Assembly: GCA_016213735.1 (NCBI GenBank)
Contig: JACQZU010000024.1
Span: forward strand, 1-64,000
Reading direction: 5' to 3'
DNA from: Acidobacteriota bacterium
GTDB taxonomy: Bacteria; Acidobacteriota; Holophagae; Holophagales; Holophagaceae
Length of the DNA stretch: 64,000 bases
Both the position numbers and the translations under genes were made by a program. The stretch's first letter is position 1, and each line of letters opens with the position of its first letter. Of this stretch, positions 34,315 through 43,357 are shown one piece after another. The notes below the pieces were generated by a model. That model worked only from the letters and a program-made list of their open reading frames with translations. It ran no database searches and was not told where the DNA came from.

Positions 34315-34820
34315 CGCTTGCCTCCCTTCCGGGGCCCCTCCGGCGCGACGAAGGGGCTGGGTCCCGGCTTTTGGAAGTGGGTCTGGAGCACGACGGTGGT
34401 GCGGGTGCCCACCTGGGGCCCCAGGGCGCAGATTCGGCGCAACCTTTCCCCGAGGCCGCGGGGGGTTTCCGCCACGACCTTGAGGAGGAGGCAATCCTCT
34501 CCCGCGACGCTGTGGGCCTCCAGGACGTCGGGCTCCGCCTCCAGGGCCTTCCAGAAGCGCTGTTCCGAGGCCAGGTCCAGGGTGGCCCGCAGGCGCACCG
34601 CCACGAAGGCCACGCAGGGCTTGCCCACGGCCTCGGGGGAGACCAGGGCCGCGTAGCCCGAAATCACCCCCTCGGCCTCCAGGCGCCGCACCCGGTCCAG
34701 CAGGGTGGGCCGGCTGACCCCCAGCCGCTCGGCCAGTTCCGCGTGGCTGAGGCGTCCCTCCGCCTGCAGGGCCGCCACGATCTTCCGGCTCAGGTCGTCA
34801 TCCAGGAGGGGCTTGCTCAT
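34311..34820 (-). CDS. Lrp/AsnC family transcriptional regulator
   Basis: This is a 169-residue regulator with an N-terminal winged HTH (LDDDLSRKIVAALQAEGRLS; AELAERLGVSRPTLLDRVRRLE) and a C-terminal RAM/ASNC ligand domain (AFVAVRLR..., DVLEAHSVAGEDCLLLKV). The tail after residue 150 is basic. GGAGGATCC precedes the ATG. It leads an operon with an ABM protein and an EamA transporter, a common Lrp-exporter layout. A palindrome upstream is a likely site for it. Confidence 0.87.
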   Translation of the reverse strand: MSKPLLDDDLSRKIVAALQAEGRLSHAELAERLGVSRPTLLDRVRRLEAEGVISGYAALVSPEAVGKPCVAFVAVRLRATLDLASEQRFWKALEAEPDVLEAHSVAGEDCLLLKVVAETPRGLGERLRRICALGPQVGTRTTVVLQTHFQKPGPSPFVAPEGPRKGGKR

Positions 34821-34881
34821 GGATCCTCCACCGGACCAAGTATGAGTTGTGTTGACAAACAAGAAATAGAAAATAAAAAAT

Positions 34882-34900
34882 TATTTACACTTTGTAAATA
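34882..34900. promoter_or_regulatory. 19-bp palindrome, candidate Lrp operator
   Basis: TATTTAC at 34882-34888 and GTAAATA at 34894-34900 form a perfect 7-bp inverted repeat around ACTTT, in a strikingly AT-rich stretch of this GC-rich region between the divergent Lrp and kdsA genes. A TTGACA on the plus strand (34852-34857) precedes it. Autoregulation of the Lrp gene is inferred. Confidence 0.5.
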
Positions 34901-34977
34901 CCGGATCCTCCCGCCGCCTTTGGATGCCGCCCCCGGCCCCTTGCCCCCCGGCGCTACACTGGGCCGCGGGAGGGAAG

Positions 34978-35811
34978 ATGGATTTCCGGCGGCCGTTCTC
35001 GGACCAGAGCTTCTTCCTCATCGCCGGACCCTGCGTCATCGAGAGCCGGGACCACGCGAGGCACATGGCGGGCCAGCTCCGGGACCTCGCCGAGAGCCGG
35101 GGCATCCCCTTCGTCTACAAGTCCTCCTTCGACAAGGCCAACCGCACCTCCGGCGCCAGCTACCGCGGCGTGAGCCTGGAGGAGGGCCTGGACGTGCTCG
35201 CGGAGGTGCGCACGCGCTACGGCGTGCCGGTGCTCACCGACGTCCACGAGAGCGCCCAGTGCGCGCCCGTGGCCGCGGCGGTGGACGTGCTCCAGATCCC
35301 CGCCTTCCTCTGCCGCCAGACGGACCTGCTCCAGGCCGCGGCCGCCACCGGCCGCACCGTCAACGTGAAGAAGGGCCAGTTCCTCGCCCCCTGGGACCTC
35401 CGGCACGCCGTGGAGAAGATGCGCGCCGTGCCCGGGCACGGCCCCCTGTGGGTCACCGAGCGCGGCGCCACCTTCGGGTACGGCCAGCTGGTGGTGGACT
35501 TCCAGTCCTTCCCGCACCTGCGGCGCACTGGCTGCCCCGTGGTCTTCGACGCCACCCACAGCGTGCAGAAGCCCGGCGCCCTTGGGAACGCCACCGGCGG
35601 CGCCCGGGAGATGATCCCTGCGCTGTCCCGCGCGGCGGCCACCCTGGTGGACGGCTTCTTCTTCGAGGTCCACGAGTGTCCCGAAAAGGCCCTCAGCGAC
35701 GGCCCGAACGCCATGCCCCTGGCGGCCTTCGGGACCCTGCTGGACGAACTGTTGGGGATCTGGCGGGCCGCCCGGCGGGCCGCCCTGGACGATCCCGCCG
35801 GGCGAGGCTGA
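34978..35811 (+). CDS. kdsA: 3-deoxy-8-phosphooctulonate synthase, metal-dependent class
   Basis: This is a 277-residue aldolase-like enzyme that joins phosphoenolpyruvate and arabinose 5-phosphate to KDO-8-phosphate for lipid A-core. LIAGPCVIES is followed by KSSFDKANRTS and the GRTVNVKKGQFLAPWD segment. The Cys in GPC replaces the Asn of the E. coli enzyme and matches the metal-ligand Cys of the Aquifex type; the other ligands are present as DATHS, FFFEVHE and DGPNAMP. So a divalent metal is probably required. GGGAGGGAAG precedes the ATG. The folC gene follows. Confidence 0.93.
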   Translation: MDFRRPFSDQSFFLIAGPCVIESRDHARHMAGQLRDLAESRGIPFVYKSSFDKANRTSGASYRGVSLEEGLDVLAEVRTRYGVPVLTDVHESAQCAPVAAAVDVLQIPAFLCRQTDLLQAAAATGRTVNVKKGQFLAPWDLRHAVEKMRAVPGHGPLWVTERGATFGYGQLVVDFQSFPHLRRTGCPVVFDATHSVQKPGALGNATGGAREMIPALSRAAATLVDGFFFEVHECPEKALSDGPNAMPLAAFGTLLDELLGIWRAARRAALDDPAGRG

Positions 35812-35837
35812 GGCCTTTCCCCTTCCTGGAGGCACCC

Positions 35838-37106
35838 ATGCCCTCCGCACCCGTCACCCAGGGTCCCCGCGCCGGGGACGAGGAACACCCCTCCACGCAC
35901 CTCGCCCGGCTGGAGGCCCGGGGCCACTGGGGCATCAAGAAGGGCCTGGAGCACCCCCGGGCCCTGCTGGAGAACCTGGGCCGGCCGGACCGGAACTTCC
36001 CCATCGTGCTGGTGGCGGGCACCAACGGAAAGGGCAGCGTGGGAGCCTTCCTGGCCCACGCCTTCCGCGCCGCCGGCCTCGTGGTGGGCTGGACCACCTC
36101 GCCCCACCTGGTCTCCCCCACGGAGCGCGTGTGGGTGGACGGCTCCTTCATCGGCGAGGGCGCCCTGGACCTGCTCGTGGGCGAGGCCTTCGAGGCGGAG
36201 GAACGCCTGGGCATCCAGGCCACCTACTTCGAACTGATGATCGTGGCGGCCCTGCTGGGCTTCCGCATGCTGGGCGCCGAGATCGCCGTGGTGGAGGTGG
36301 GCCTGGGGGGCCGCTGGGACGCCACCAACGCCACGGACCCCATCCTGACGGTGCTGACCTCCGTGGGGCTGGAGCACCAGGTGCACCTGGGGGAGACCCG
36401 GGAGGCCATCGCCCGGGAGAAGCTCTGCACGGCCCGGGAAGGTCGCGCCCTGGTCCTGGGCCCCACCCTGGATCCGGCCTGGGTGCGCCCCCTGCTGGAG
36501 TGCCGCCCGGCGGTCTTTCCCGCCCTGGACCTCTGGGCCGAGTCCGTCGCCTGGGACCACTCGGTGGTGCGGGGCCACCGCATCGCCCTGGCCGGCGCCC
36601 ACCAAGTCCAGAACCTGAGCACCGCCCTGGAGGCCGTCCGCCAACTCCGCTACCTGGGCTTTCCGCTCCCGGAGGAGGCGGTGTGGCGCGGCTTCTCGGA
36701 GGCCCGGATCCCCGGGCGGCTCTGGCGGCTCCCGGGGCTGGACCAGGTCTGGGGCGACGGAGCCCACAACCCGGCCGGGGCCGCCGCCCTGGCCAGCCAC
36801 GCCGTGCGCTGCGGCGTCCGGCCGGACCTCTTCTTCGGCGCCATGAAGGACAAGGATCTTCCCGGCATGGCCGCCGAACTGCGGCGCACCGAACCCCGCA
36901 GCGTGACCCTGGTGCACGGCCCCGGCGAGCGCTACGCCGACGGGGGGGCCCTCTGCGCCGCCTGGGGCCGGGACCTGCCCGTTCTGGACCTGCCCCGCGC
37001 CGCCGCCCGGCTGCGGGAGCCCGGCGAGGGTCCCCGCCTCGTGACGGGATCCCTGTACCTGTTGGGAGACCTCCTGGCGGAGCTGGGGATCAGGCCCGAG
37101 GCCTGA
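35838..37106 (+). CDS. folC: folylpolyglutamate synthase / dihydrofolate synthase
   Basis: This is a 422-residue Mur-ligase-type enzyme. It has GTNGKGSVGAFL for ATP, TSPHL, the YFELM segment, EVGLGGRWDATN and GDGAHNPAGAAAL. It adds glutamate to dihydropteroate/folates. The ATG is preceded by GGAGGCACCC. It lies 26 bases after kdsA, so the two may be co-transcribed although they serve different pathways. Confidence 0.92.
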   Translation: MPSAPVTQGPRAGDEEHPSTHLARLEARGHWGIKKGLEHPRALLENLGRPDRNFPIVLVAGTNGKGSVGAFLAHAFRAAGLVVGWTTSPHLVSPTERVWVDGSFIGEGALDLLVGEAFEAEERLGIQATYFELMIVAALLGFRMLGAEIAVVEVGLGGRWDATNATDPILTVLTSVGLEHQVHLGETREAIAREKLCTAREGRALVLGPTLDPAWVRPLLECRPAVFPALDLWAESVAWDHSVVRGHRIALAGAHQVQNLSTALEAVRQLRYLGFPLPEEAVWRGFSEARIPGRLWRLPGLDQVWGDGAHNPAGAAALASHAVRCGVRPDLFFGAMKDKDLPGMAAELRRTEPRSVTLVHGPGERYADGGALCAAWGRDLPVLDLPRAAARLREPGEGPRLVTGSLYLLGDLLAELGIRPEA

Positions 37107-37126
37107 GCGGGACGAGGTCGAGGCCC

Positions 37127-37717
37127 TCAGGGACCGGGGGCGGGCGACGGTCTCCGGCCCCGGGAGGCCAGCACGGCGCAGGCGCCGTTGAGCAGGAAAA
37201 GGTAGGCCACGAATGCGGTGGTCTCGAAGGTGAAGACCTGGACCGACAGGAGGCTGATTCCGAAGCCCAGGGTGCTGACCGAATAGGCCAACCAGCTCTC
37301 GGATTGCGGATGCTGGTAGGCCTTGAGGAAGGTCGGGAGGCCCGCCAGCCCGTCGGCCAGCAGGGAGAACAGGATGGCCAGGTTCGGTTGGCGTGTGGTG
37401 GCCCAGAGCACGAGGCCGGCCACCGCCGCGGCCATCAGGCCGTAGTCCCGCGGCTCGGTCTTCCAATAGGCCTTCGTGTTGAAGAAGGAGGCGGCCACGA
37501 CCAGCAAGGGGGTGAAGCCTGCGGCGAAGGAGGTCCAGGACAGGCCCTGGACCCCCTGGGCCCTCTGCGCAGCGAAGATGACCATGGGGAAGATGCCCCA
37601 GAGCAGCCAGGTGACGCGGTTGGGCTGCACTTTGCCCACGGCGGTCTCGTACAAGTAGTAGAACCCCCCGAGGGAGCCGAGGATGGCGCCGAGGATGGAA
37701 CAGTTTTCCGGGAGCAT
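37127..37717 (-). CDS. polytopic membrane protein, PQ-loop-like
   Basis: This is a 196-residue protein with six or seven hydrophobic segments. A conserved PNRVTWLLW after the first span and QSESWLAYS after the fifth resemble the proline-glutamine/tryptophan pattern of PQ-loop-type carriers, in two halves. No family is certain. The chosen ATG is preceded by AGGGG; another in-frame ATG ten codons upstream has no ribosome site. It converges with folC. Confidence 0.62.
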   Translation of the reverse strand: MLPENCSILGAILGSLGGFYYLYETAVGKVQPNRVTWLLWGIFPMVIFAAQRAQGVQGLSWTSFAAGFTPLLVVAASFFNTKAYWKTEPRDYGLMAAAVAGLVLWATTRQPNLAILFSLLADGLAGLPTFLKAYQHPQSESWLAYSVSTLGFGISLLSVQVFTFETTAFVAYLFLLNGACAVLASRGRRPSPAPGP

Positions 37718-37828
37718 GGAACCCCTGGGAAGCGAGCGGAGCTTCATTGTTGCACCGGCCTCGGGGGCGGCAGGCCGGGGCAGGGGTGGCGGAGCCAGGG
37801 GGCGCGCATTCGCCGATTCCCCCCGGTC

Positions 37829-38299
37829 CTAGCTTGCGTCCATCGGTCCCCGGGTCTTCCGCATCAGGAGTTCCGAATGCCCCGCCACCACGTAGTCCGG
37901 GATCTCCCCCACGCAGGCGTAGCCCTCCCGCTCGTAGAAGGCCCGGGCCCGGGTGTTGAAGTCCGAGACGCAGAGGAAGACGTTGCGGTGTTCGCGGAAG
38001 ATGCGCGCCTCGGCGAAGCGCAGCAGCTCGCGACCCACCCCGCGGCCCCGGAACGAGGGAGCGGCGGCGAGGATCTGGACGTACCCCACGAAGGCGCCGT
38101 GGAGGTTGAGGACCAGAACTCCGGCGAGGCCTTTCCCTTCCCAGGCGGCGAAGCGCTCGCGGTGGGGGTCCTTGAGGACGGGGAGCAGGTGGCGCAGTCC
38201 CCGGCCCAGGGTGAGCCAGGGGTCGGAGGACGCCAGCAGGGCCGCGCAGGCATCCACCTCCTCCGGGGCCAGGGGCCGGATCTCCAGGTTCCCCTTCAC
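37829..38299 (-). CDS. GNAT family N-acetyltransferase
   Basis: This is a 156-residue acetyltransferase with the acetyl-CoA loop FRGRGVGRELL and the later FLCVSDFNTRARAFYEREGYACVGE that closes the fold. The start is a GTG that overlaps the upstream stop by GTGA. It forms an operon with the reductase-like and DinB-like genes. Substrate unknown. Confidence 0.85.
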   Translation of the reverse strand: MKGNLEIRPLAPEEVDACAALLASSDPWLTLGRGLRHLLPVLKDPHRERFAAWEGKGLAGVLVLNLHGAFVGYVQILAAAPSFRGRGVGRELLRFAEARIFREHRNVFLCVSDFNTRARAFYEREGYACVGEIPDYVVAGHSELLMRKTRGPMDAS

Positions 38300-38835
38300 G
38301 GCGCCGGGTTCCCGGGAAGCACTTGGTAGGAACTCTGGACCATGCCGCTGGGGAAATCGCGGGTGGAGACGTGGCGCAGGCGGATGTCCCGGGTCGTCGC
38401 TCCGAACAGCGGGATTCCCTGGCCGAGGAGGATGGGAATGCGGGTGATCACCAGGCTCTGGATCAACCCCGCCTCCAGGAAGCCCTGGATCGTCACACCG
38501 CCGTCCACGTAGGCGTGGGTGAAGCCGCGAAGCTCCAGGCGGGCCACCACTTCGGCCGGGGTTCCCGACAGGGCCTCGCACACCGCGCCCGCCGGGGGGG
38601 CGATGGCCTGGGGCCGGGAACTCAGCACGACCACGGGCTTGGCCCCGTAGAACCACCCTCCGAAACCCAGGACCGTTTCGTAGGTCTTCCGGCCGATCAC
38701 CACGACGTCCACGGAGGCGATGAACTCCTCGAAACCGTGGGGCTCGCCGCCGCCCTGGGGCAGCCAGTCCAGGCCCCCGTCGGGCCGGGCGATGAATCCG
38801 TCCAGGCTGGTGGCGATGAAGACCGAGGCCCTCAC
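38296..38835 (-). CDS. dihydrofolate reductase-like (RibD C-terminal) family protein
   Basis: This is a 179-residue NADPH-dependent reductase-like protein: ATSLDGFIARPDGGLDWLP, GRKTYETVL, VVVLSSRP, AYVDGGVTIQGFL and ITRIPILLGQGIPLF. The family includes unassigned YyaP/YwjB-like reductases. It lies between a DinB-like gene (four bases upstream) and a GNAT gene. Confidence 0.87.
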   Translation of the reverse strand: MRASVFIATSLDGFIARPDGGLDWLPQGGGEPHGFEEFIASVDVVVIGRKTYETVLGFGGWFYGAKPVVVLSSRPQAIAPPAGAVCEALSGTPAEVVARLELRGFTHAYVDGGVTIQGFLEAGLIQSLVITRIPILLGQGIPLFGATTRDIRLRHVSTRDFPSGMVQSSYQVLPGNPAP

Positions 38836-38839
38836 GGCG

Positions 38840-39370
38840 CTACCACCCCATCCGCTGCCGGAGGTGCGTGACGTGGGCCAGGTGGTGGCGGCCGTGCCAG
38901 GCGTAGAGGGCGAGCTGCTGGTCCAGGCTCATCGGACCGAGATCCGGGTGGCGGAAGCGGCGTGAGAAGGCCTCGGGGGACAGGGCCCGGGCACAGGCCA
39001 TCCAGCGGGCGTGGAGGGCCTGGAGCAGGTCCAGCGACAGGGACGGGGCCCCGCCCTTCGCCTCCGGCAGCTCCGCCCAGCGGGCTTCGAAGTAGGGCTT
39101 GATCAGGGGCTCCTCCTCGGTGAGGGCGAACTTGAAGCGCAGGTAGGCGTTGAGGTGGCTGTCCGGGAGGTGGTGCACCACCTGGCGCACCGTCCACCCC
39201 CCAGGACGGTAGGGCGTGTCCAGCTGGGCTTCGTCGAGGCCCGCCACGGCGTGGCGCAGGTCCAAGGGAAGAGCCTCGATCTGATCGAGGTGCCGTGCGA
39301 GGTCTCCCGGGGCGCAAGTTCCCGGCATCTCGAAAGGGCCGATGGGATAGGCGAGGTCCTCTGAAGGCAT
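38840..39370 (-). CDS. DinB-like YfiT/BstA family protein
   Basis: This is a 176-residue four-helix protein that matches YfiT: YPIGPFEMP at the N-terminus, GGWTVRQVVHHLPDSHLNAY with metal-ligand His, and WHGRHHLAHVTHLRQ at the C-terminus. Homologues in Firmicutes are bacillithiol S-transferases; whether that thiol exists here is not known. The ATG follows GGGGAGG. Confidence 0.86.
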   Translation of the reverse strand: MPSEDLAYPIGPFEMPGTCAPGDLARHLDQIEALPLDLRHAVAGLDEAQLDTPYRPGGWTVRQVVHHLPDSHLNAYLRFKFALTEEEPLIKPYFEARWAELPEAKGGAPSLSLDLLQALHARWMACARALSPEAFSRRFRHPDLGPMSLDQQLALYAWHGRHHLAHVTHLRQRMGW

Positions 39371-39427
39371 GCATCCTCCCCTGGGCAGCGACCACCCCAT
39401 CATTCCACCGCCCAGGCTCGGAAGGCC

Positions 39428-40261
39428 TCAGAAGCGCGCCGTGAACCCCATGCCTCCCGAGGCCCAGCGGTCCCGGCGCACCAGGGGGCCCTGCCGGGCA
39501 TCTCCCTGGAGGGCCGTGGCCCGCAGCACCCAGAAGAGCTGCCAGCGCCGGTCCAGGTGGAGGGCCGCCTGGGCCGTGAGGGCGGTCTCCTTCAGGCCTG
39601 GGCCTGGGGCGAAGGCGCGTTCCTCGCCGGGGCGCAGGCGGGGGTCCCCGGAGGCCATGAGCTTGGCGCGGCGCGCGGCCTGCTCCGGGCTCACGCCGAA
39701 GTCCCAGGCCATGTTCTGGGCGTTGGCCCAGACGGCGGAGAGGCTGAGGCCCGCCGTCATCCGCTCCGCGATCCGGCCGCCGAATCCACCCAGGACGGTG
39801 GCCTTGGCCCCCGCGCCGGACACGAGGCCGGCGGCCACGCTGGCGCTGGCGTGGAAAGGGCCGCCCCGGGCCCGGAATCCGGTGCCGATGAAGAGCTCCC
39901 CCTGGCGGTCGCCCAGACCGGCCAGTTCCTCCGCCCGGGCCTCGGGCCGCCGTTCCCCCAGGCCCAGTCCCACCTCCCACGCGAAGGCTGGGGTGCCCGC
40001 GAGCCTGAGGCCGGCGCCCGCCCCCACGGCCACCAGGCTGCTCCCCAGGACCAGGCGGTCGTCGTAGACGGCCGCGAAGACAGGGAGCGGGAGGACGCGG
40101 TCCTGGCCGCTGCCCGGAAAGGCCGGGGTCGCGAGGACCATGCCCCCCGCGCGGAAGCTCCAGCGCCCGGGCTCGGGGCGCTCCAGCCACAGGGGTGCCT
40201 GCCCCGGGGCCGGCAGGGCCGCGAGAAGACCGGCGACGAGGGCGAGAATGCGGGTGGGCAT
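39428..40261 (-). CDS. MipA/OmpV family outer-membrane protein
   Basis: This is a 277-residue exported protein with a signal peptide (1-20) and a beta-barrel pattern of alternating strands ending in a terminal Phe (GFTARF), as outer-membrane barrels do. Family features are VLPLPVFAAVYDDRL and TAGLSLSAVWANAQNMAWDFGV, then EQAARR. MipA interacts with murein enzymes in E. coli; role here unknown. GGAGGTTCC precedes the ATG. Confidence 0.78.
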   Translation of the reverse strand: MPTRILALVAGLLAALPAPGQAPLWLERPEPGRWSFRAGGMVLATPAFPGSGQDRVLPLPVFAAVYDDRLVLGSSLVAVGAGAGLRLAGTPAFAWEVGLGLGERRPEARAEELAGLGDRQGELFIGTGFRARGGPFHASASVAAGLVSGAGAKATVLGGFGGRIAERMTAGLSLSAVWANAQNMAWDFGVSPEQAARRAKLMASGDPRLRPGEERAFAPGPGLKETALTAQAALHLDRRWQLFWVLRATALQGDARQGPLVRRDRWASGGMGFTARF

Positions 40262-40344
40262 GGAACCTCCGGGCGGGGTCACCCCCTCCCACGGGCCGCA
40301 CCCCTGGTTAGGGAGGGGCTGGAGGCCCCTCCGGTTGAGCCGCC

Positions 40345-41046
40345 TCATCCCTCCATCTCCGCCACACTGGCGCGGAGGTCCCGGATCATGGAGCGGAAGC
40401 CCGGGTCCAGGGCGGGTTCGTCCTGCACCAGGGCCGCGAAGAGGCGGGCCAGGGAGCGGTAGTACCAGAGGGTGCCCTCCCGGTCGGCCTTGAAGCGCCT
40501 GAACACCGCCGGGCCGTGGTCCCGCAGGTCCCGGGCGATGGCCCGGGCATTGTGGAGTTTGTCCGCGCAGGAGACCCGCAGCACCGGAAGGGGCGCCGAG
40601 GCCAGGTGGGCCAGGTAGGCCCGCTTGCGGTCCAGCCAGGGGGCCTTCTCCCCCCCGGAGTCGTCGTCCGTGCAGCCCGCGACGATGGCCGCCACGCCCT
40701 CGCCGAAGCGGGCGCGGATCTCCGCCAGCACCGGGGCCCCGCCGCCGTCCTCCACCGCATCATGGAGCAGGGCCGCCACCAGTTCGTCCTCCCTTCCGCC
40801 ACTCTCCCCCACCAGGGCGCAGACTCCCAGGAGGTGGGTCACGTAGGGGATGGCGGTGCCCTTGCGGAGCTGGGTCCCGTGCACCGCGATGGCGAAGGAG
40901 AGGGCCTCCGCCAGGCGCGGCCCCGGGAATTCCAGCGGCGGGGCCGGGGGCGCGGGGTCCGCACCCTTCGCGGGCAGCACCGCGTCCCGCGCCGCCAGCG
41001 CCGCCTCCAGGGTCTGCTGCATGCCGGGTCGGGGAGGGCGGGTCAT
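40345..41046 (-). CDS. RelA/SpoT-like HD hydrolase, small alarmone hydrolase
   Basis: This is a 233-residue HD protein: HGTQLRKGTAIPYVTHLLGV, ALLHDAVEDG, FGEGVAAIVAGCTD and VSCADKLHNARAIARDL. These match the hydrolase half of SpoT and the Mesh1-type small alarmone hydrolases that break (p)ppGpp. No synthetase, TGS or ACT domain follows. The start is uncertain: ATG at 41046 or 41022, neither with a good ribosome site. Confidence 0.83.
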   Translation of the reverse strand: MTRPPRPGMQQTLEAALAARDAVLPAKGADPAPPAPPLEFPGPRLAEALSFAIAVHGTQLRKGTAIPYVTHLLGVCALVGESGGREDELVAALLHDAVEDGGGAPVLAEIRARFGEGVAAIVAGCTDDDSGGEKAPWLDRKRAYLAHLASAPLPVLRVSCADKLHNARAIARDLRDHGPAVFRRFKADREGTLWYYRSLARLFAALVQDEPALDPGFRSMIRDLRASVAEMEG

Positions 41047-41150
41047 GGAGGGTCCGATGGTTGCCTCCAGGATGGGGCCGGGATCTCCGGGACGCGAGCG
41101 GGAGGGCCTCCTGGACTTCCGCCGGTCCCTGCCCCAGAATCCTTCCACCC

Positions 41151-42512
41151 ATGCCTGAAATATCCAACGACCTCCGGCGGACGGTCGGGCCGGTCCTGCT
41201 CCTGGCCCTGGTGGCCGCGGCCTGGGGGGGAATCCTGGGCGGGGGCTTCCGCTTCGACGACCTCCCGAACATCGTGTACGACCCCGCGACCCGCGAGGGG
41301 GCGGTCTTCCTGGACCGTCTGGGCTGGGGCCTGCGGCCCCTGCTGCGGGCCAGCTACTTTTTCGACCACGCCCTCTGGGGCTGGCGGGCCGCGGGCTGGC
41401 TCGCCACACAACTCCTCCTCCACGCCGCGACGGTCCTGGGGGTGTGGGCCCTGGCCCGGCGGCGCCTGCCGGAATCGGCGGCCCTGCTGGCGGCGGCCCT
41501 CTTCGCGGTGCAGCCCGCCCATGCCGAGGCCGTGGCCTACCTCTCCGGCCGCTCCGTCCTGCTTTCCTCGGCGCTCCTGGTGAGCGCCCTGCTGGCCCAT
41601 GAACGGAGCCAGGACTCCGCCGGCCCGGCCGGGGCCTGGCACCTGGCCTCCCTCGGAGCCTTCGCCCTGGCGGTCCTGACCCGGGAAACGGCCCTGGTCT
41701 TTCCCCTCCTGCTCCTGGCCTGGGAGGGCACACGGACAGAAGGGCCGCGCCTCCGCAGCCTGCTTCCCGCCTTCGTCGCCGCGGCGGTCCTGGGCCTGCT
41801 CCTGGCCCTGCTGCCCCGCTATCAGGTCCTGGGGGCCTACTCAGCGGACCTGCGGAGCCCCGGGGCCAGCCTCCTGCTCAACCTGGCGGCCCTGCCCACC
41901 ACCCTCAGCCTCTGGTTCAGGCCCTGGGCCCTCTCGCTCGTGCATCCCATTCCCGAGGTGGCTGCCGGATCCGTCCTCCTGGGCCTGGGGATCGTGGCCG
42001 CCCTGGCCGCCCTGGCCCTGCTGGGGCGCCGCCGCGGGTCCCTCCCCGCGCTCGGGGCGGCCTGGGTGATCCTGTCCCTGGCACCCACCCACAGCCTGGT
42101 GGCGCGCCGGGACCTGGTCACGGAACGTCACCTCTACCTGGCCTGGATGGGCCCCAGCCTCGTCCTGGGGGGGCTCTGGGCCCGACTGGAGGCGGGGCAG
42201 GGGTCCCGGCTGCTGGGCGCCCTGGGGGCGGGGCTGCTCCTCGGCGGGGGCCTCTGGGCCAGCCAGCAGCGCGCGGCCCTGTGGCGGGACGAGGTGGCCC
42301 TCTGGAGCGACACGGTGGTCAAGGCGCCCCTCTCGGCCCTGGCCTGGAACAACCTGGGCGCGGCGCGGAAGGAGGCCGGGGACATCCCCCGCGCCGCCGC
42401 CGCCTTCCGCCGCGCCCTCGAACTCGACCCCGACGACCGCACCGCGCGGTTCAACCTCCTGGCGCTGGAGATGACTTCCTTCCGCGCCCTGGATTCTGGG
42501 AGCCCCCCGTGA
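41151..42512 (+). CDS. TMTC-like multi-pass membrane protein with C-terminal TPR
   Basis: This is a 453-residue protein with about ten to eleven hydrophobic segments and a final TPR pair (about residues 398-445, WNNLGAARKEAGDIPRAAAAFRRALELDP shortened here to WNNLGAARKEAGD). The first loop carries FRFDDLPNIVYD, and LTRETALVFPLLLL and DLVTERHLYLAW appear later, as in the TMTC/PMT-like O-mannosyl transferase superfamily. A lipid-linked sugar donor is likely but not shown. It starts an operon with two exported proteins. Confidence 0.78.
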   Translation: MPEISNDLRRTVGPVLLLALVAAAWGGILGGGFRFDDLPNIVYDPATREGAVFLDRLGWGLRPLLRASYFFDHALWGWRAAGWLATQLLLHAATVLGVWALARRRLPESAALLAAALFAVQPAHAEAVAYLSGRSVLLSSALLVSALLAHERSQDSAGPAGAWHLASLGAFALAVLTRETALVFPLLLLAWEGTRTEGPRLRSLLPAFVAAAVLGLLLALLPRYQVLGAYSADLRSPGASLLLNLAALPTTLSLWFRPWALSLVHPIPEVAAGSVLLGLGIVAALAALALLGRRRGSLPALGAAWVILSLAPTHSLVARRDLVTERHLYLAWMGPSLVLGGLWARLEAGQGSRLLGALGAGLLLGGGLWASQQRAALWRDEVALWSDTVVKAPLSALAWNNLGAARKEAGDIPRAAAAFRRALELDPDDRTARFNLLALEMTSFRALDSGSPP

Positions 42513-43357
42513 AACGGACACGCCTCGCCCTCCTGCTGCTGCCCCTGGCCCTGCACTCTCAGTCGGGCTTCCAGCTGCCCACCCCCAAGCCCATCGCGCC
42601 CCCGCCCATGCCCGCGCCGGGCCAGCCCGCACGCGCCCCGGCCCCGGCCAAGGCGGGCGAACCGGCCTCCCCGGCGCCCGGGAGCTACCCCAAGAACTGC
42701 GACCGCTGCGAGGACTACCCCAAGCTGATGAAGGAACTCAAGGAACAGGAGTGGCTGCGGAGCAAGTTCCACGAATACTCCCCCTGGTCCTCCTATCAGC
42801 TCAGCGCCTCGGACGTGGAGGACTTGCAGCGCCGGGTGACGCGGTCCTTCAACGAGTGGCTGAACACCCCCGCGGGGGGTGGAGGGGCCGGGGCGCCCGC
42901 CATGGGCACCAACCCCGACGACTGCACCCTGGTCTTCTTCGTGAAGGGTCCCGACGGCAAGACCACCATCAAGCCCTACGACGAGAAGTGGATGAGGGAC
43001 CACTACTGCCCCACGGTGCTGGCCTTCATGAAGGCCCATGAGGCCTCCCACCAGCGCACCTGCAGGGAACTCGGCGCCAAGAACAAGAACTTCCTCACCC
43101 GGCCGGAATTTGTGGCCGCCGACGAAGTGAAGGCCTACGAGGCCGGCATCCGAGTCCTGGAGAAGGCCATCAACGACCTGGCCAAGCGCTGCCACGAAGA
43201 GGGAACCACCGCCACCTACAAGCTGGATCCCAACCAGAAGATCAGCCCCTCCACGGTGTACAAGACGGAGGAGGAGGCCCGCCGGATCGCCGACCTGCTG
43301 GAGCGGCAGCAGCGGGAAGCGGATGCCCAGAAGAACAAGAACCAAGGGAGGAAGTGA
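42509..43357 (+). CDS. exported protein with HExxH motif
   Basis: This is a 282-residue protein with a GTG start that overlaps the upstream stop by four bases. After a signal peptide and a Pro-rich linker (18-55) come a CDRCEDY cysteine pair, a DDCTLVFF segment, and at residues 177-181 HEASH, a gluzincin-type zinc motif, followed by EVKAYEAG. The C-terminus is a helix rich in Glu/Arg/Gln. It could be a metallopeptidase or an inactive relative. It recalls the HERRH protein at 53.4-55.2 kb. Confidence 0.72.
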   Translation: MKRTRLALLLLPLALHSQSGFQLPTPKPIAPPPMPAPGQPARAPAPAKAGEPASPAPGSYPKNCDRCEDYPKLMKELKEQEWLRSKFHEYSPWSSYQLSASDVEDLQRRVTRSFNEWLNTPAGGGGAGAPAMGTNPDDCTLVFFVKGPDGKTTIKPYDEKWMRDHYCPTVLAFMKAHEASHQRTCRELGAKNKNFLTRPEFVAADEVKAYEAGIRVLEKAINDLAKRCHEEGTTATYKLDPNQKISPSTVYKTEEEARRIADLLERQQREADAQKNKNQGRK

